NCBI GenBank assembly: GCA_017562135.1
Contig: QEYB01000282.1
Location: 825,501 to 889,500 of the forward strand
Direction of reading: 5' to 3'
DNA length: 64,000 bases
DNA from: Dipylidium caninum
Lineage: Eukaryota; Platyhelminthes; Cestoda; Cyclophyllidea; Dipylidiidae
Position 1 is the first letter of the stretch; every line of letters starts with the position of its first letter. Made by a program: the position numbers and the translations under genes. Shown here piece after piece: positions 10,301-22,760 of this stretch. The notes beneath the pieces are model-generated. The model had not been told where the DNA came from. It searched no databases and worked only from the letters and a program-made list of their open reading frames with translations.

Positions 10301-13300
10301 AAAATGTATACTTCCATAACACGCCAAATATGTTATTTTGTTTCCATTAGAGTGAATTCTTCAGTGCCATCTTCATTAAGGCATTTATTCTGACTAAAAA
10401 TAAAACTCATTGAAGCGCAAAACTCTTGTTCCTTCCATTCAAATGATTTTCATTTTGGACCCTTATTGCTCACTTCTCTTCCACAGATGTGCCTACCATT
10501 CCGTGCTTTGTGTGTTTTTTATGTTTAAATTCACTTCACAAAGGTGACTTCTCACTATTTTAGCACTACGTGAGAACGTGGAGACACCTTTGGATACTTT
10601 ATGACCGATCGTTTGATTTAGAACAATAAACCAGACAAATTTGCCATTGTTAACTAACGCACTCACATTCATAAAATCTCTTTCCATTAAATCCTCCCGT
10701 TAACCATGTTTCTGCCTTCTGGCACTAGTAGTTAATAGCTTAAATTACAATGTGTCAGTATGAATTACCCAAATAAGGGGAATAATGTGAAAGTTCTGCG
10801 GTACAAGTGCGCAATAGGCCTGACATGAAGCATGAAAAGCCTCGATGAAAATTACCATATCACCCCGGCGTATCTCCTGCCCAATCGAGTTTGGATTAGC
10901 ATAATCTTGCATCTGCGAATCGTGTTTAATAGGACTAAATTGACTTAAATGCACGTCATCATTTCAGCCGTGAAGTAGTTAGGCGGACCGTGACCTTTCA
11001 CCATTAATGTTTCGTGCGAGGTATGCCAACCTTGCAACTTCAATCATCTTATAGAGTGGCTTAATAAGACGCCTGACTCTAACTACCCTCCTTGCTGCAC
11101 GGCGCACCTTATTTCTTGCGTTATTTTGACTCAGATCTTGCTCTTACATCTCGTTGCTTCTTCTTCTTCTTCTAGAGCCTTAGATACGATAATTCCGGAG
11201 AAGGTAGATTGGCTACTACACAACTTAAAATGCTTATAACGTTACCCGATTGAAAGGGAGGAAGTCCCTTTGCTTTAAGGGGAAGAGCGCTGGTGTTGAT
11301 CGGAACGGATGCAGTGATTCCACACGCCCTTTCGTACAATTTTTTCCGAGGCAAAAGGTACTACATGGCAAAAGACAGGCGGATGCATAGTCTTAAAATA
11401 ACGTGGTCCAAAAGTGATGATGCTCGCTATTCTGTCATTTGTCTGCCTGAAATCGCAATTCTCAAATGTTGACAACTTTTAAGGGGAGATGCAAGCAGAC
11501 GTAAACAGTCGTAGGAACCAGAAAAGGTTCAGCTTGTTAGTGCTCCTGGCGGATGGCAATGGCTAAGCAAGATTGATGGGTATCATTAGGATGGAGAAGA
11601 ACTGGGGTAAGGGAAATTCATGCCAGTTTATCGACAAGGGAGCCAATTGTGATAAGACAAGTGGAGTAAGGAACAAGCGATGCTATGAAGGTCGAATGAC
11701 GTATGGAAACTGCTTCACTGGTGAGAGCTTAAAGATGAATTTCAGTTGTATGAGAATCCTCCCTTAATTTTCACATTTTAATACTGCTGTGGTGATAGGA
11801 GGAGGTGAGGCGAGGGACACATGGCCACGACAAATATGAGCTGCCATAACACCTTTCCAGGTTTATTGGGCCTGTCAAGATTGTCTGTTAACAAAATTGG
11901 GGTGGCATTTCCGTTTTAGCAACGGTGTTACCAACCCCGAGGACAGGACGAAACAGGCGAGAAGAGTCCTTGGCGAAAAGGGAGGTTAATGATTAATGAT
12001 TCCACCGCGCAGACGGTCATTAGTGTAAAAGTTTCTATTGGTAAGGGAAGTATTGCACGCCAGTCCTGACTCATTTGTGGGCTAACGTTACCCCGGTGAT
12101 AAATCACATTCCTTTTCGCTGATCATCGTCATTTAACGGCTTCAGTTACTTCAAGTATTTACCCTCACAACTAAACAACGGGATTAATGATTTAAACCAA
12201 TACTGCATTAGCAAATTTTGAGGAGAAAGGAGAAATTAGAGGGAGGGAGGGCGAGTGTTGGGAGAGGTTTCTCACCCACCTCATCTTTACAACAAGGAGG
12301 CGGAGCACAAAGATAATATTTTCATTAGGACACGGATGTCCTCTTAGTTTGTGTTCGGCCATCGACAATTTACCTGCTAAGTTAAAATATTGATTGACGG
12401 CGAGCACAGCAACGGGTGCACTTTAACTAGACAGGGCAAAATAATCGATAATCGATTAAATTGACGCATTGTAAAAGTGTATTCCAAGGTAGGAGTAAAA
12501 CGAAAAGTCAAGCTACGTTAGCACAGCAAATGCTCAAGTCTGTGAGAAATTAATAATTACAGGTCTTCGGCCCTCCTCCCATGACATCAGCGCTCGCCGA
12601 GCTGTCATGTTGTCATTACGTCACTTCGGTCAGTAATATTTACTTAAGTCATGTACCACTTGCGTCCTGAGGTTTCACCTATCATTTCTGCCCCACTTTC
12701 TGACTTTTGTCCAGTCCGCTTCGGGTCGCCAAAAGTGACACCTAGTGACAGACTACCTTTCACTTCCAAGCTTCGGCACCTAGGAAAGTAGTTGAGTCAG
12801 AACCACGTTCACCATGTCGCATGCTACGATGATTGTGATCACATTCAAAGACTCCGCTGTAGGAGATTTGTACACCTTTCTTCAAACACACTTGATAGTC
12901 ACACAAAGTGTCACGGGCTGGTAAAGTGGGAATTTTGCCTTCCAGTCCAAATAATGTCAAAATGGCCTCTTGTAAATGTATTGTCAGGAGGAGCTTAAAA
13001 TACACCCCGTGTTAACAGTGACAGTGACACGAGGCATGTGTGCATGCATGTACGTGACTGGTAGCGGGGGACAGGTCGCAGCCAATTCGTGCGTTGTATG
13101 GCGAGGCATTTTGATTGCAGCCAGGTTATTTCTGGCCCAGCCAGGCAACGACTCAACACCCCGCCACGTCTGTCGGGCGGGGCGGTGGAGAGGACATGGC
13201 TGAGGCCGCGGTGAGGGGAAATCTGTAAATAAACAGTCACCATAAAAATGCGCATCTGTCAGCGTCAAGTTGACGTACGCAGACGTGTGCCAGTTGGCGT

Positions 13301-13903
13301 GAATTGTTAGTAGTAATTGTTAGTAGTAAACATGCGACGCAACAGCGCACGTTCGGTGTGAAAATGGTTGCCTACCACCATCACATCCTCTGAAATAGGG
13401 AGAAGGAGTCCTAAAGACTACACAAACACAAGTCGTTTCACTGTTACTAACATGAATTCATAGGGCGAGTGGATTATCCTCACAACACCACATTATTCGG
13501 CATACTTCAGAGAAGATGAGAGGCCACGGAGTCTGAAATCTTGGCATATCTCACTGAAGTAGCTCCCGAGGAGGAGGAGGAGGGAAAGCTTTGAGCATCG
13601 TCGTCTCATTTCCTTTGCTGCAACACATCTAAGTGGACCACGAGGACGAACTGCATGCTCCACAACATCTCTCTTCTTTGTCAACTTGGCTTTTAATTGG
13701 CATGGGTTTGGCGGTTTGGTCTCGGAGAATCTTGCCCAAATACAACTATTAACTTGTAAAGCTGTGAAACGGGTGCTGAATATAAGTGGTAGGCAAAAAA
13801 AGCAATTTGTTACATCATTTATTATATTCCAACGGAGTAATTTCCATTACCATCTACGAATTTTGTAGTTCTTATCTGCGACTCAGATTGGTCCTCGTTG
13901 CCC

Positions 13904-13941
13904 CCTCCTCCTCCTCCTCTTCCTCCTCCTCCTCCTCCTCG
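13904..13941. repeat. (CTC)n microsatellite
   Basis: Trinucleotide CTC repeats with one TTC interruption in a noncoding stretch. The opposite strand is a pure purine GAG tract. Confidence 0.9.
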
Positions 13942-14712
13942 GTGGTACTCACCGACACTTGAAGACAATCAAACTGCCTGAAAGAAGTTGTTGGAACCAA
14001 CATCGAGCGACTGTTTTGTTAGTGAAATCATCTTTGAATGCCTCACTAATGTTTCCGAAAGCCTGTTAAGTTGCGCTGCTACGGAATTTAAACACCTACA
14101 AGAAAAGTGGGCATTTCCATTTCGTTTCGATGATATGGGTAATAAAAATGGGCTACTAAAACGAAAGACTTATAAGAAATGAATCGGAGGAATACTTTTA
14201 AAATGCAAATTGTAAATATTGTGTGAATGTTAAAAGTTGCCTTGAAAGGTCGCGCCCGTTTCATTGTTTCCGACCTGCCCAGAAGTGATGCCTCCCATTA
14301 ATTGAGGTCTTGAATCTCGGCGGTGTTCATGTATGGTTGAAACCTTCCCGTTACCACCTATGGACAATCTTAAGTCCACTTCTTCCCTTCTAATGCCTCC
14401 GTCATCGTTTAGTCCCTTCACTAGTGGAGAAATTCAGTTTTGGTCACTCAAAAGGCCAGTCATTTTGCAGGCGAACAGCTGGATTTCACTTGACCTGCGC
14501 TTATTCCAACCAAAACATGCCTCGAGTAGTTATGACATCTACTAGTTCATGCTGTGGCAACAATTTTATGCAACCCCGGGTTATAGCTTCTCGGTGAGCC
14601 TCTTTTTCACCTCACACAAACATTCATCATGTTGGTAAGCAAACGAAGAAGGTCGAGAGGCGAGTGGAATGTTGGACGGCCAGGTAGGTTGGTGGGCAGG
14701 AGACGGCGGAGG

Positions 14713-14749
14713 TGAAGTAGAAGAAGAAGAAGAAGAAGAAGAGGAAGAA
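14713..14749. repeat. (GAA)n microsatellite
   Basis: GAA/GAG triplets in noncoding DNA, all purine on the plus strand. Confidence 0.9.
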
Positions 14750-17101
14750 TGCGACAACAAAGTCATTATTTATGAGGCCTGGAGTAGCCAGTTTAAATTA
14801 GTTTTCACTCCACTTTCTTGCATTGAAGTTGAATGGTCAATGCAGACTGCCATGGGGAATCAGTCGGCCCAATTCTCCTCCCTCAGCCGGCGTATCTCTA
14901 TCGCCTCACTTAAATTAAGGCTCTTTTGTGCGATGGAGTGGGATGCCTCGGCTCACCACAGAGTGTCATAATTCCGCTCAACTTAATGTATGCCTGGCTT
15001 TGAGCCAAGCGGAATAATAATGCCCCGCCTCGTCGGTCTTCGCCGCCAGAAGGGTGCACAGACCCTCCACATTCCTTGCATAATGCATCAAACGCCTCCG
15101 CCACCGGGCAGAGGTGACGATGTTGGCGGAGGGGAAGAGGATGTGGTGAGCATTTGCCCGAACCCCGGTGAAGACTGACATCCCAGTGAAAGTTTAAAGC
15201 TGAGTGGAGGAGGCAGAGGACATTTTTACAATAGTCGTCGGAAAAGAGATGATCCACGCACGACACAAAGTCCTCTTCAGTCGGATCGGTGACTGTGTTG
15301 AGCTTCACTGCTGACCAATTTACTCTTTTGCTAATGCTGAAAAGATGTTCCTTATTTTAAGGTGAATAATTTGTTTGTGTTTAGTTTAACTGTGCTGAGG
15401 TAAACATCACGTCTTACCACGTCATAAATGCCACCCCGACCACCAAGGGGACAGTTTCGATAAGATCGTGCGCCTTTGCCTCCATGCTGACGTCCGCCTT
15501 TCGTTCGCCTCCCCGGCCCCGTCCCCGGCCTCGGTATTGAGGGCCGACAAGGCCTTCAAAACGCCCCTTCAGCTGGCGATTGCGTGACGTGGACGCAACA
15601 TTTGTCGGTGCCTATGACCGACCAACTGCCATCGCTCAACTTCCGCCAAATTAATGCAAATGGGCACCTCGGACGGGGCAGAGAGAGGAGGAGAGGGGGC
15701 GGGGGGAGAGAAAGAAAAAGTGGGTGGGAGAAAAGAGAGAAAGAGGAGAGTTAGAAAGAATGGGACTTGGAAAAATTGACATTTGTGTTAATTGGGGCCA
15801 CAAAATTACCTCTCCATGTAGGCGGGAGGGGAAAAAGGCGAATTTAAAGAACGCCCATTAGTTAATTAAAGGCCTGTATCACCATGAGAACTTATAATCC
15901 AAGTAGTTGAGAGGCCAGTGGACTCAGTATCCCACGACCTTTTAATTTCATCAAGGGATATTTTGAGCTCTCCTCTCCTCTTCTTTCCTCCGCCGATTCT
16001 AACACCACCTGGAAGGAGAAGTCGACGAAGAACCAAGGTGATTGCCTTCTTCTCTCTCTCTCTATTCCGCCTCAATCGCGAAGTCAGACATACTCGAATT
16101 CTCATTAGGTGAGGTGCACCAAACCCCCGCGGAGGAGGTGGCCTCGAGGAGGACAACACACTTGGGAACGTGATTTTCAGCCTCAAGTGAATGAGGCTTC
16201 ACCAAGAACTGCTCACGACTCATATTGCAATCCAACCTCCTTGACAGTTAGGAGGAGACCAACTCCATGCTGGGCTGGAGAACCCACCCTCAGATTGGCA
16301 TGACAACGAGTCGATGCGTAACAATTCCGGTGCGACTGAGGTTCTGTCGTGGTCACAACCTGCTCCACAGCAGTCCAGCGATCCCTATAACCTCTGCCCA
16401 GCAGTCTTCTTTTTAACTACGAGCGAGATTTTTATATCTCAATAAAAAGTTTCTACTCCCTGCACCAGATATTAATGCGTTTTCCTACCCTCAACATTAG
16501 ACAGTGAAAAACCGCCTCTGGAGGAAAACAACAGATGAATGGGGAGAGATAACAAACACTGTGTTCTCTTGAGACTTCCCCCTTTACCCCGCCCCTTGGA
16601 GAGTAACTCTCCGGGCCATTTTTTGTCATCGAAACGTCTTCCCACATTTAGTCTACTCTTCGTTCCGACCACCTCCTTGAGTGTACGTCTTCCCAGCTTC
16701 TCCTCCGTCCTTCTCCCCCCCCCATGTTGGTAACTGCCAGCTTCCTGTAGAAAGAAATTGCTTTTCTCGCCTTTTCCGGTTCTACACGGTGTACTTTCGA
16801 GCCTACCTCCGTACCGAAAAATGTGACAGTATATTTACTTTTATTTTGACCTCTGAGGTGGCTTTGGTGGTTTGTGTCTTGTTATGTCTCACTTCAGAAC
16901 ATGTCGCAGGTTTTCATTCACACCACTTTGTTGTTTATGGCTCCTCAAACAAGATCATTTATATTTAAATGACTGAAGTAGGGAGAAATGTGAATATAGA
17001 GAAATTGTGACGCCATTCACGGTGGTTTACCCACATCACTCCAACCTGCACTCACCGCCGACATTTGTGATGGGTTTCATCATCTCCCTCCTTCTTTTTC
17101 T

Positions 17102-17126
17102 CACACACACACACACACACACACAC
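17102..17126. repeat. (CA)n microsatellite
   Basis: About 12 CA units. A second CA tract of similar length lies only ~57 bp away at 17183-17211. Confidence 0.95.
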
Positions 17127-17182
17127 TTAAGGTAAGAAATTCTAGAACATAAATACCAACCCCTCGGACAGACTTGAACATG

Positions 17183-17183
17183 T

Positions 17184-17211
<28 letters not shown>
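17183..17211. repeat. (CA)n microsatellite
   Basis: About 14 CA units followed by a short CT run. It pairs with the neighbouring tract at 17102-17126. Confidence 0.95.
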
Positions 17212-17214
<3 letters not shown>

Positions 17215-20200
17215 CTCTTCAAGGAATTCGTCTTCTGATATTCCACAGCAGTGTCATTCTTCATTCGCCATTGGATCCGCGACTCGATCATTCCCTTCTG
17301 ACACCCTCAGTCCCACTTGACACTGACAAAATCAGCCAGAGGAGGCAAGTTGTCACAAATAAGTAACTTCATTTATAATCTGCAGAACACATGAAAGCGG
17401 TTATGGGAGAAGGTGCTGTCAGGGTACTAATTGTTTACAATGCATTGAAAGAGTATCTGGGTGTAGTGGTGTTTATCCATCCATTTTTCGAGCTCTCAAT
17501 TCAGGCCTATATCAGTAGTAATCAAATAATACAAAAATTGTTTATTAACGAGGCCCAGATCATGTAGAACAACATGACAAAATTGTGGCTTTTGTCTCTA
17601 TATGATATTTGAGGACTTGCATTCAAATGTGCTTTCAAAAAACAGCTGTATTTTAAAGGAAGAGAGAAAAGGTCACCGTTTTAATTACTTTAAGCACGGA
17701 GTTGGATGGGAAACCGACAAAATTAAGGCTACCTCTAAGGCCAGTAGGAAAGATCTAAACTGAGGGACTAAAGAGACGCAGAAGAGGCGAGGAGATGCCA
17801 ATCTCCTTTAGTTAAGTTTCCTTTCGAGAGTATCAATAATTACAAGATGAAATAAATTTCAGAAGCAGCAATAAAATGACAGAAAAATTATAGGAATAAG
17901 CCTCGAGGCAACTTTGCGTGCCTAGATAAGTGGGCGCGACCTTACGATTATCAGCGAGGTTATTTGACCAATAAGAGAATATCGATTTGTGCAGGGCGAC
18001 AAATCAATAAAAAAGATCGAATTTATACGCAGCTAAAATAACCGCCTCGCTGGGGGTCAGAAAGCGACGAGGCCTTGTAAGGTAGGCAGGTTATTTGGTA
18101 GCAGTTAGCGTACTGTATGCATTTTTTTACCTATTTATATGAATCTTTCCAATCAACTATTACAATAATTAATATCTCGTAGTAAAATAATTCTTAATAT
18201 TTTGGGTTTGAAAGAGAGAGAAAAAAGTGTGAATTAAGATAGGCATATGCACAGTTGTACTGCCTTCGTTAAAAAAATTACGCCAACTGTGACCTTAAGG
18301 CAAATCTTCTTCACCTGGACCAATGTACCTTTGGCATTCCAGTGTAGTAACATATCAACAATCGTGTGATCTAATCCACCTCAGCATGACAACATTCTGT
18401 ACAACTGTTGTAAATCTACTCCACATGCGTTATTTGCCGATGTTTATTAATTCAGATAGTTTTGCTTTCCTTTGTGGGTCTTCAACACCCTCTCCTTTTC
18501 CCGACCCTGCCCAAGGACAATGAACTTTAACAAAACGCGATCGAGCAAAGCAACCGGTAGTCGCAAATATAAACGCTGCGGCGACATATATATGAATCAA
18601 CAACTTAGGTGTTTGTGGCCTTGTCAAGAAGAGGGTGGAAACCTGCGTCATAGTGTGTTGTAATGGTGGCAAACATGAACTTTTAATTATTACACCATTT
18701 AGGTGGCAACTTCAACAAATACACGCACACACATACACACAAATTCGAATCTTAAGGCACCATCGTAAAGTTCAACAAGAGTTTGCATTTGCGCAGCCAG
18801 GCTAGTCCTCTTTAGACTTCGTCGATCGTCGATTATCATCAAAGAAGTATTTCAATTTGGCTGGGACGGTAGTTGTTGTATCCATTCGTAAATTTACAAC
18901 CAGGTTTCACGTCATTGCGATCATCGGTTGCTGTGAGAATCACGCAGTTACTTGTATCTCAAATAATGTAATACGAGAAAAGGAGAGGTTGCTGTGAGGA
19001 TGTCAGTAAAGGAGAAGAAGTGAGGAGGCAGTGTTTGCCTTCAAGCCTTCAGTAATTTGAGGAGATACCAATGAATAATGATTAGAATTTACAACACCAG
19101 AATAGGAAGAGGTTTTCATCATACCATTTACCACCAGAAGTAACAGTTAAGGCATCGGCTGTTATAATTTACTTAACTTTAACAAAAGATTTTGCATGAT
19201 GGAATATGCTGCCCTGGTAGATTGAGTGATGGTGAGTGTGTGTATATGTGTGTATGCCAAATATTCTAGTGCTGTGATCCACTTAATTTGGAACTCAGAA
19301 ATTAACGTCTAGCGAGAGAGAGAGAGTTGTGGACTTTAAATGCTTCTCCCCCGTACTTCACCTTGCTTGCAATAAGTACCCGCATTTCACAATCTACCCG
19401 ATATTTGTACGACATGATAAGGACGAGAATTGCAAGCTGGCGACAAGCTTTAAATTAGTCAAGATGTTATTAATTATGTTGATTGTAATGGGAGAAGTCA
19501 AGCCGGTGGACAGGACAAGTTTTATGGAGGGTATTAGTCATGCTTGTGCACGCACTTCCACCCCTTCCCTCCCCTCCACTCTTACCCCTTCTCCCCCCCA
19601 TATTCCGATATCGTTGCAAGTTTATACGCGAGCACGGCTTCAAACCACGATGGTACGATGCGGGCAGTGCGTACAAGACGTACCCACGCACCACACACAT
19701 TAATGCATGCGCGCGCGCAAGCGCCCCGTACGCGTTTCTGTGCCTGCGCACTCTGGTAACAGCTGATGTCGATCGATAAAATCTACACTGGCGTGTTCCA
19801 CCACACGGAGAGAAAATTACGGTGACGCGTACGTCTAATCAAAAGCCAAAAGTGGCTGGTATTATAAAATCACTTGACGGCTGTTCCGATTATGCTAGAT
19901 GAGTTTAATTTAAGTGAACAGTTTTCACGTCCTGTATTAGTGTTTGAAAGGAAAAGAATAGGCGAAGTGTTTGTCCACTTAAAAGTGGAATAATACAATT
20001 ACAGTCGCAACGCTGTTATTCAGGTCTTTAAATAGCAGAAATTATATTTCCCATTTAAATGTACAGGAATAATTTATCAGTCTTAAGTTATAACAACCTA
20101 AGGGAAAAACCTTCTATTAGGAGTCAAAAACATCAACCAAAAATGTTAAACTGCGAAGGCATTCGCGGAGGAGGAGAAAACATGCTTCAGTAGTAAGTTG

Positions 20201-20249
20201 ACAATGACGATGTATCGAAATCTCTTACCACTTTCGAGACTTCATTGTT

Positions 20250-20268
20250 ACACACACACACACACACA
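20250..20268. repeat. (CA)n microsatellite
   Basis: About nine CA units in noncoding DNA. Confidence 0.9.
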
Positions 20269-22683
20269 TGAATGAATTTAATTTGCATCAATTACACGAG
20301 TAAATGCAACAAGGGTTGGGAATGATGTATTCCAATTGTCAACCCACCATCTGGTCGATTGCTTTTCGAGAGGATGTCGTTACCTGATGTCATCTGTTGT
20401 TTTATCACATTCTGATTTGCATGCAGAAACATTTACCATGCATATAAAAAGGACAATGTTAGTAGGGGCTGAGTGTTGAAAAGTTTATTCAATTTAGACA
20501 ATCGATGAATCTTTAAGCATGCAGTGGCAGGTGACAAGAGGGGACGGAAAAAGTAATCAGCATAAAAGAGGTTTTCTTTCAAGTCGAGTGAAGAAAATTC
20601 ACGCGCTTCTGACTCAGTTTCCATCACCACAAAAACGCGAAAATGGCTAAAATTGTTTATTTATTCCACTCTTTGCCATCCAAATGAAGATGTTTAAAAA
20701 GGCCCTAAACAACCGAGAGTTCGACATTGGTAAGCGGTTACCTTGGCCAAATGGGGAAATGCGATTTCAATTAGTGAGAATTTGCGAGGAAATCGTAAGG
20801 AATTAGTGAAAGGACAACTAGGTAGGCAAGTGGCTATCGCTCAGAAGAGGTTTTTCCATCATACTTTTTTTAACCTCTACGAATTTACTTTAATTATGCC
20901 GCGTCCTCTAGGCAGGTCAAGAATTCAATGGCACGACGATGAGTCATCCTCTCTTGTCCAATAAACACAGAGTCTTATGTGAGTCATGCGTGTGAAAGGG
21001 AGACTAACTCCAATCTGCTCGGTTGTAGCCATGGCATGAAATTAGACAAATTCACATTTTTTCTCTTCAAGCCCGTAAATAAATACAGATTAACACTCTT
21101 TTCCTCCCTATATGGTCTAAAAGGAGACATAAATAGAGTCACCATAGTACTGTTGTTTGTTTTGGACACAAACAGCTGACAAGATGATCATCATAACATA
21201 AATCCGTAGTGGAAAGGTTATGGTAACGAAAAAAACGCAGTTAGATGCATTTGCCATTTGGAAATTCTCATCAGGCTTACCGTCTTAATTGTGATTTTAT
21301 CGCGATTTCAAGGTCACACATCTTAATCTATGCCTCCAGTCTTGATGTTTATTCATCACTTGTGATTATTATGCTAATTCGGTGTCTTAACTCCAGTGTG
21401 GTGTGTTCTCCCATTTCACCAACATTCAGATGAAGTGAACAACTTTATGGGTACAAATTTACGCGAGAGAGAGAATCGTGATCGACCGGAATATCAAATT
21501 CCGCTTTAATAATTAGAGTTTATTCAGGCTTTCGACAAAATTGCACCAAAAATATAGTGATTGATAGACGGTGATGAAGAGTCCATCTCCGTAATGAGAC
21601 CTTCAGCTAGAGCATAATTTCTCCCTTTGGTTGAAGACGCGTCCTTTTGCGGATGATTAGTGAACACGAGCATTTAAGGTTAAGGTGCCTCGCACGCCCG
21701 CTTAAACAAGTCAGTGACGGCGTAACCGCCACCACCTGTTCAACGCGGTAGAAATTCATTCTGATGCGATCACCAAATGGGGACGACCATTAGGCCAAAA
21801 AAGGCTAATGGCTAAGGCGAGAAAACGATTGCACATAAAACACGCATTCACAGTCACTAACTCATCTCAAACCATCCCACCGCTCTCTCAGCATTGATCA
21901 AGGCCTTGATACACTTACACTCTGCGTGGATTACAGAACCCATACCATGTCCTTGACAAGAATGATGCCCCTGAGATGAAGATACTGTATCCACCCGAGC
22001 ACGCTACTTGCCAAGGTGATTAAGCACCAAGATAGTCAGACGAAAAACTAAGCACTGGCAGCGGCAAAACCATGTTCCGCGACTGGGATGAAGTAACCAT
22101 GCTAACCTAGCCTACGCAGCAGTGTCACAGAGGACCACCGCAGCGGGAAAATGCACCCCGCTGGTTGGCAACAAATCCAGCGACCTGACCAACGAAACGG
22201 AAAAATAACAACGGGGAGTGACTAAGTGGAGGTTCAACGATACAACCAAACTCAGCGATGCGGGCTTTAGACAACAGAGACGCATCATCGCCCACAAGAT
22301 GCAATCTCTTCCGCCCAACAAAACTGACATAAAGCTGGGGGAAACGAGCGGTCAGACAAATTTTGCGCAAATTCCTAAAAAATATTGCCCTGAGAAAGGT
22401 TTAACCAATAGCGAAGGAGCATGTTCGCGTAAGCCAGTAGATGATGCGCATCGATTGGCGAATGAAGACAGACACGTACGCGCGCACGTATAGCTGAGGG
22501 GTTAGTTGTGTGTACAGACACACTCCGCGAAGCGGTGGTATTCGCAAGCGCACGTATAAGACTTTCTGTTGAACCGCCCGGCCCTCCTTTGTTATTCTCG
22601 CCCGTGTTGCTCCGCCGAGTTCGCCCTTCAAGTGGATTTATTGCGTCCGAGTTCCACAAACGCGCACCCATAATTGAGACACT

Positions 22684-22691
22684 ATAAAATA
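22684..22691 (+). promoter_or_regulatory. TATA-like box upstream of the ZNF608/609-like gene
   Basis: TATAAAAT lies 70 bp before the proposed ATG at 22761. Position and sequence fit a TATA box, but the transcription start is unknown and the 5' UTR may be spliced. Confidence 0.25.
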
Positions 22692-22760
22692 AAGTAGAAA
22701 AACATCAAGGTGTCTAGAGATTCAGTAAGTAGGAAGTGTAAGACCAAATGCAAAAACGAT

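Larger units (their letters stand above)
7376..22680. other. Long noncoding region with no supported gene
   Basis: About 15 kb lie between RRP8 and the ZNF608/609-like gene. Every open frame here is short and none shows a recognisable domain or a consistent exon/intron pattern. Visible content: (CA)n tracts at 17102-17126, 17183-17211 and 20250-20268, a CTC run at 13904-13941, a GAA run at 14713-14749, and a GA-rich purine tract at 15680-15756. The part from about 12.6 to 16.3 kb looks richer in G+C and CpG than its flanks. Some or all of this may be upstream regulatory DNA or untranslated first exons of the ZNF608/609-like gene, but I cannot show that. Confidence 0.5.

Noticed and set aside
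14910..15308. 132-aa open frame on the minus strand
   Set aside because: Overlaps other frames on both strands in GC-rich DNA; no family resemblance.
22112..22370. Possible retrotransposon-like text upstream of the ZNF608/609-like gene
   Set aside because: No reverse transcriptase, integrase or RNase H motif could be read, and no second copy was found in the window.
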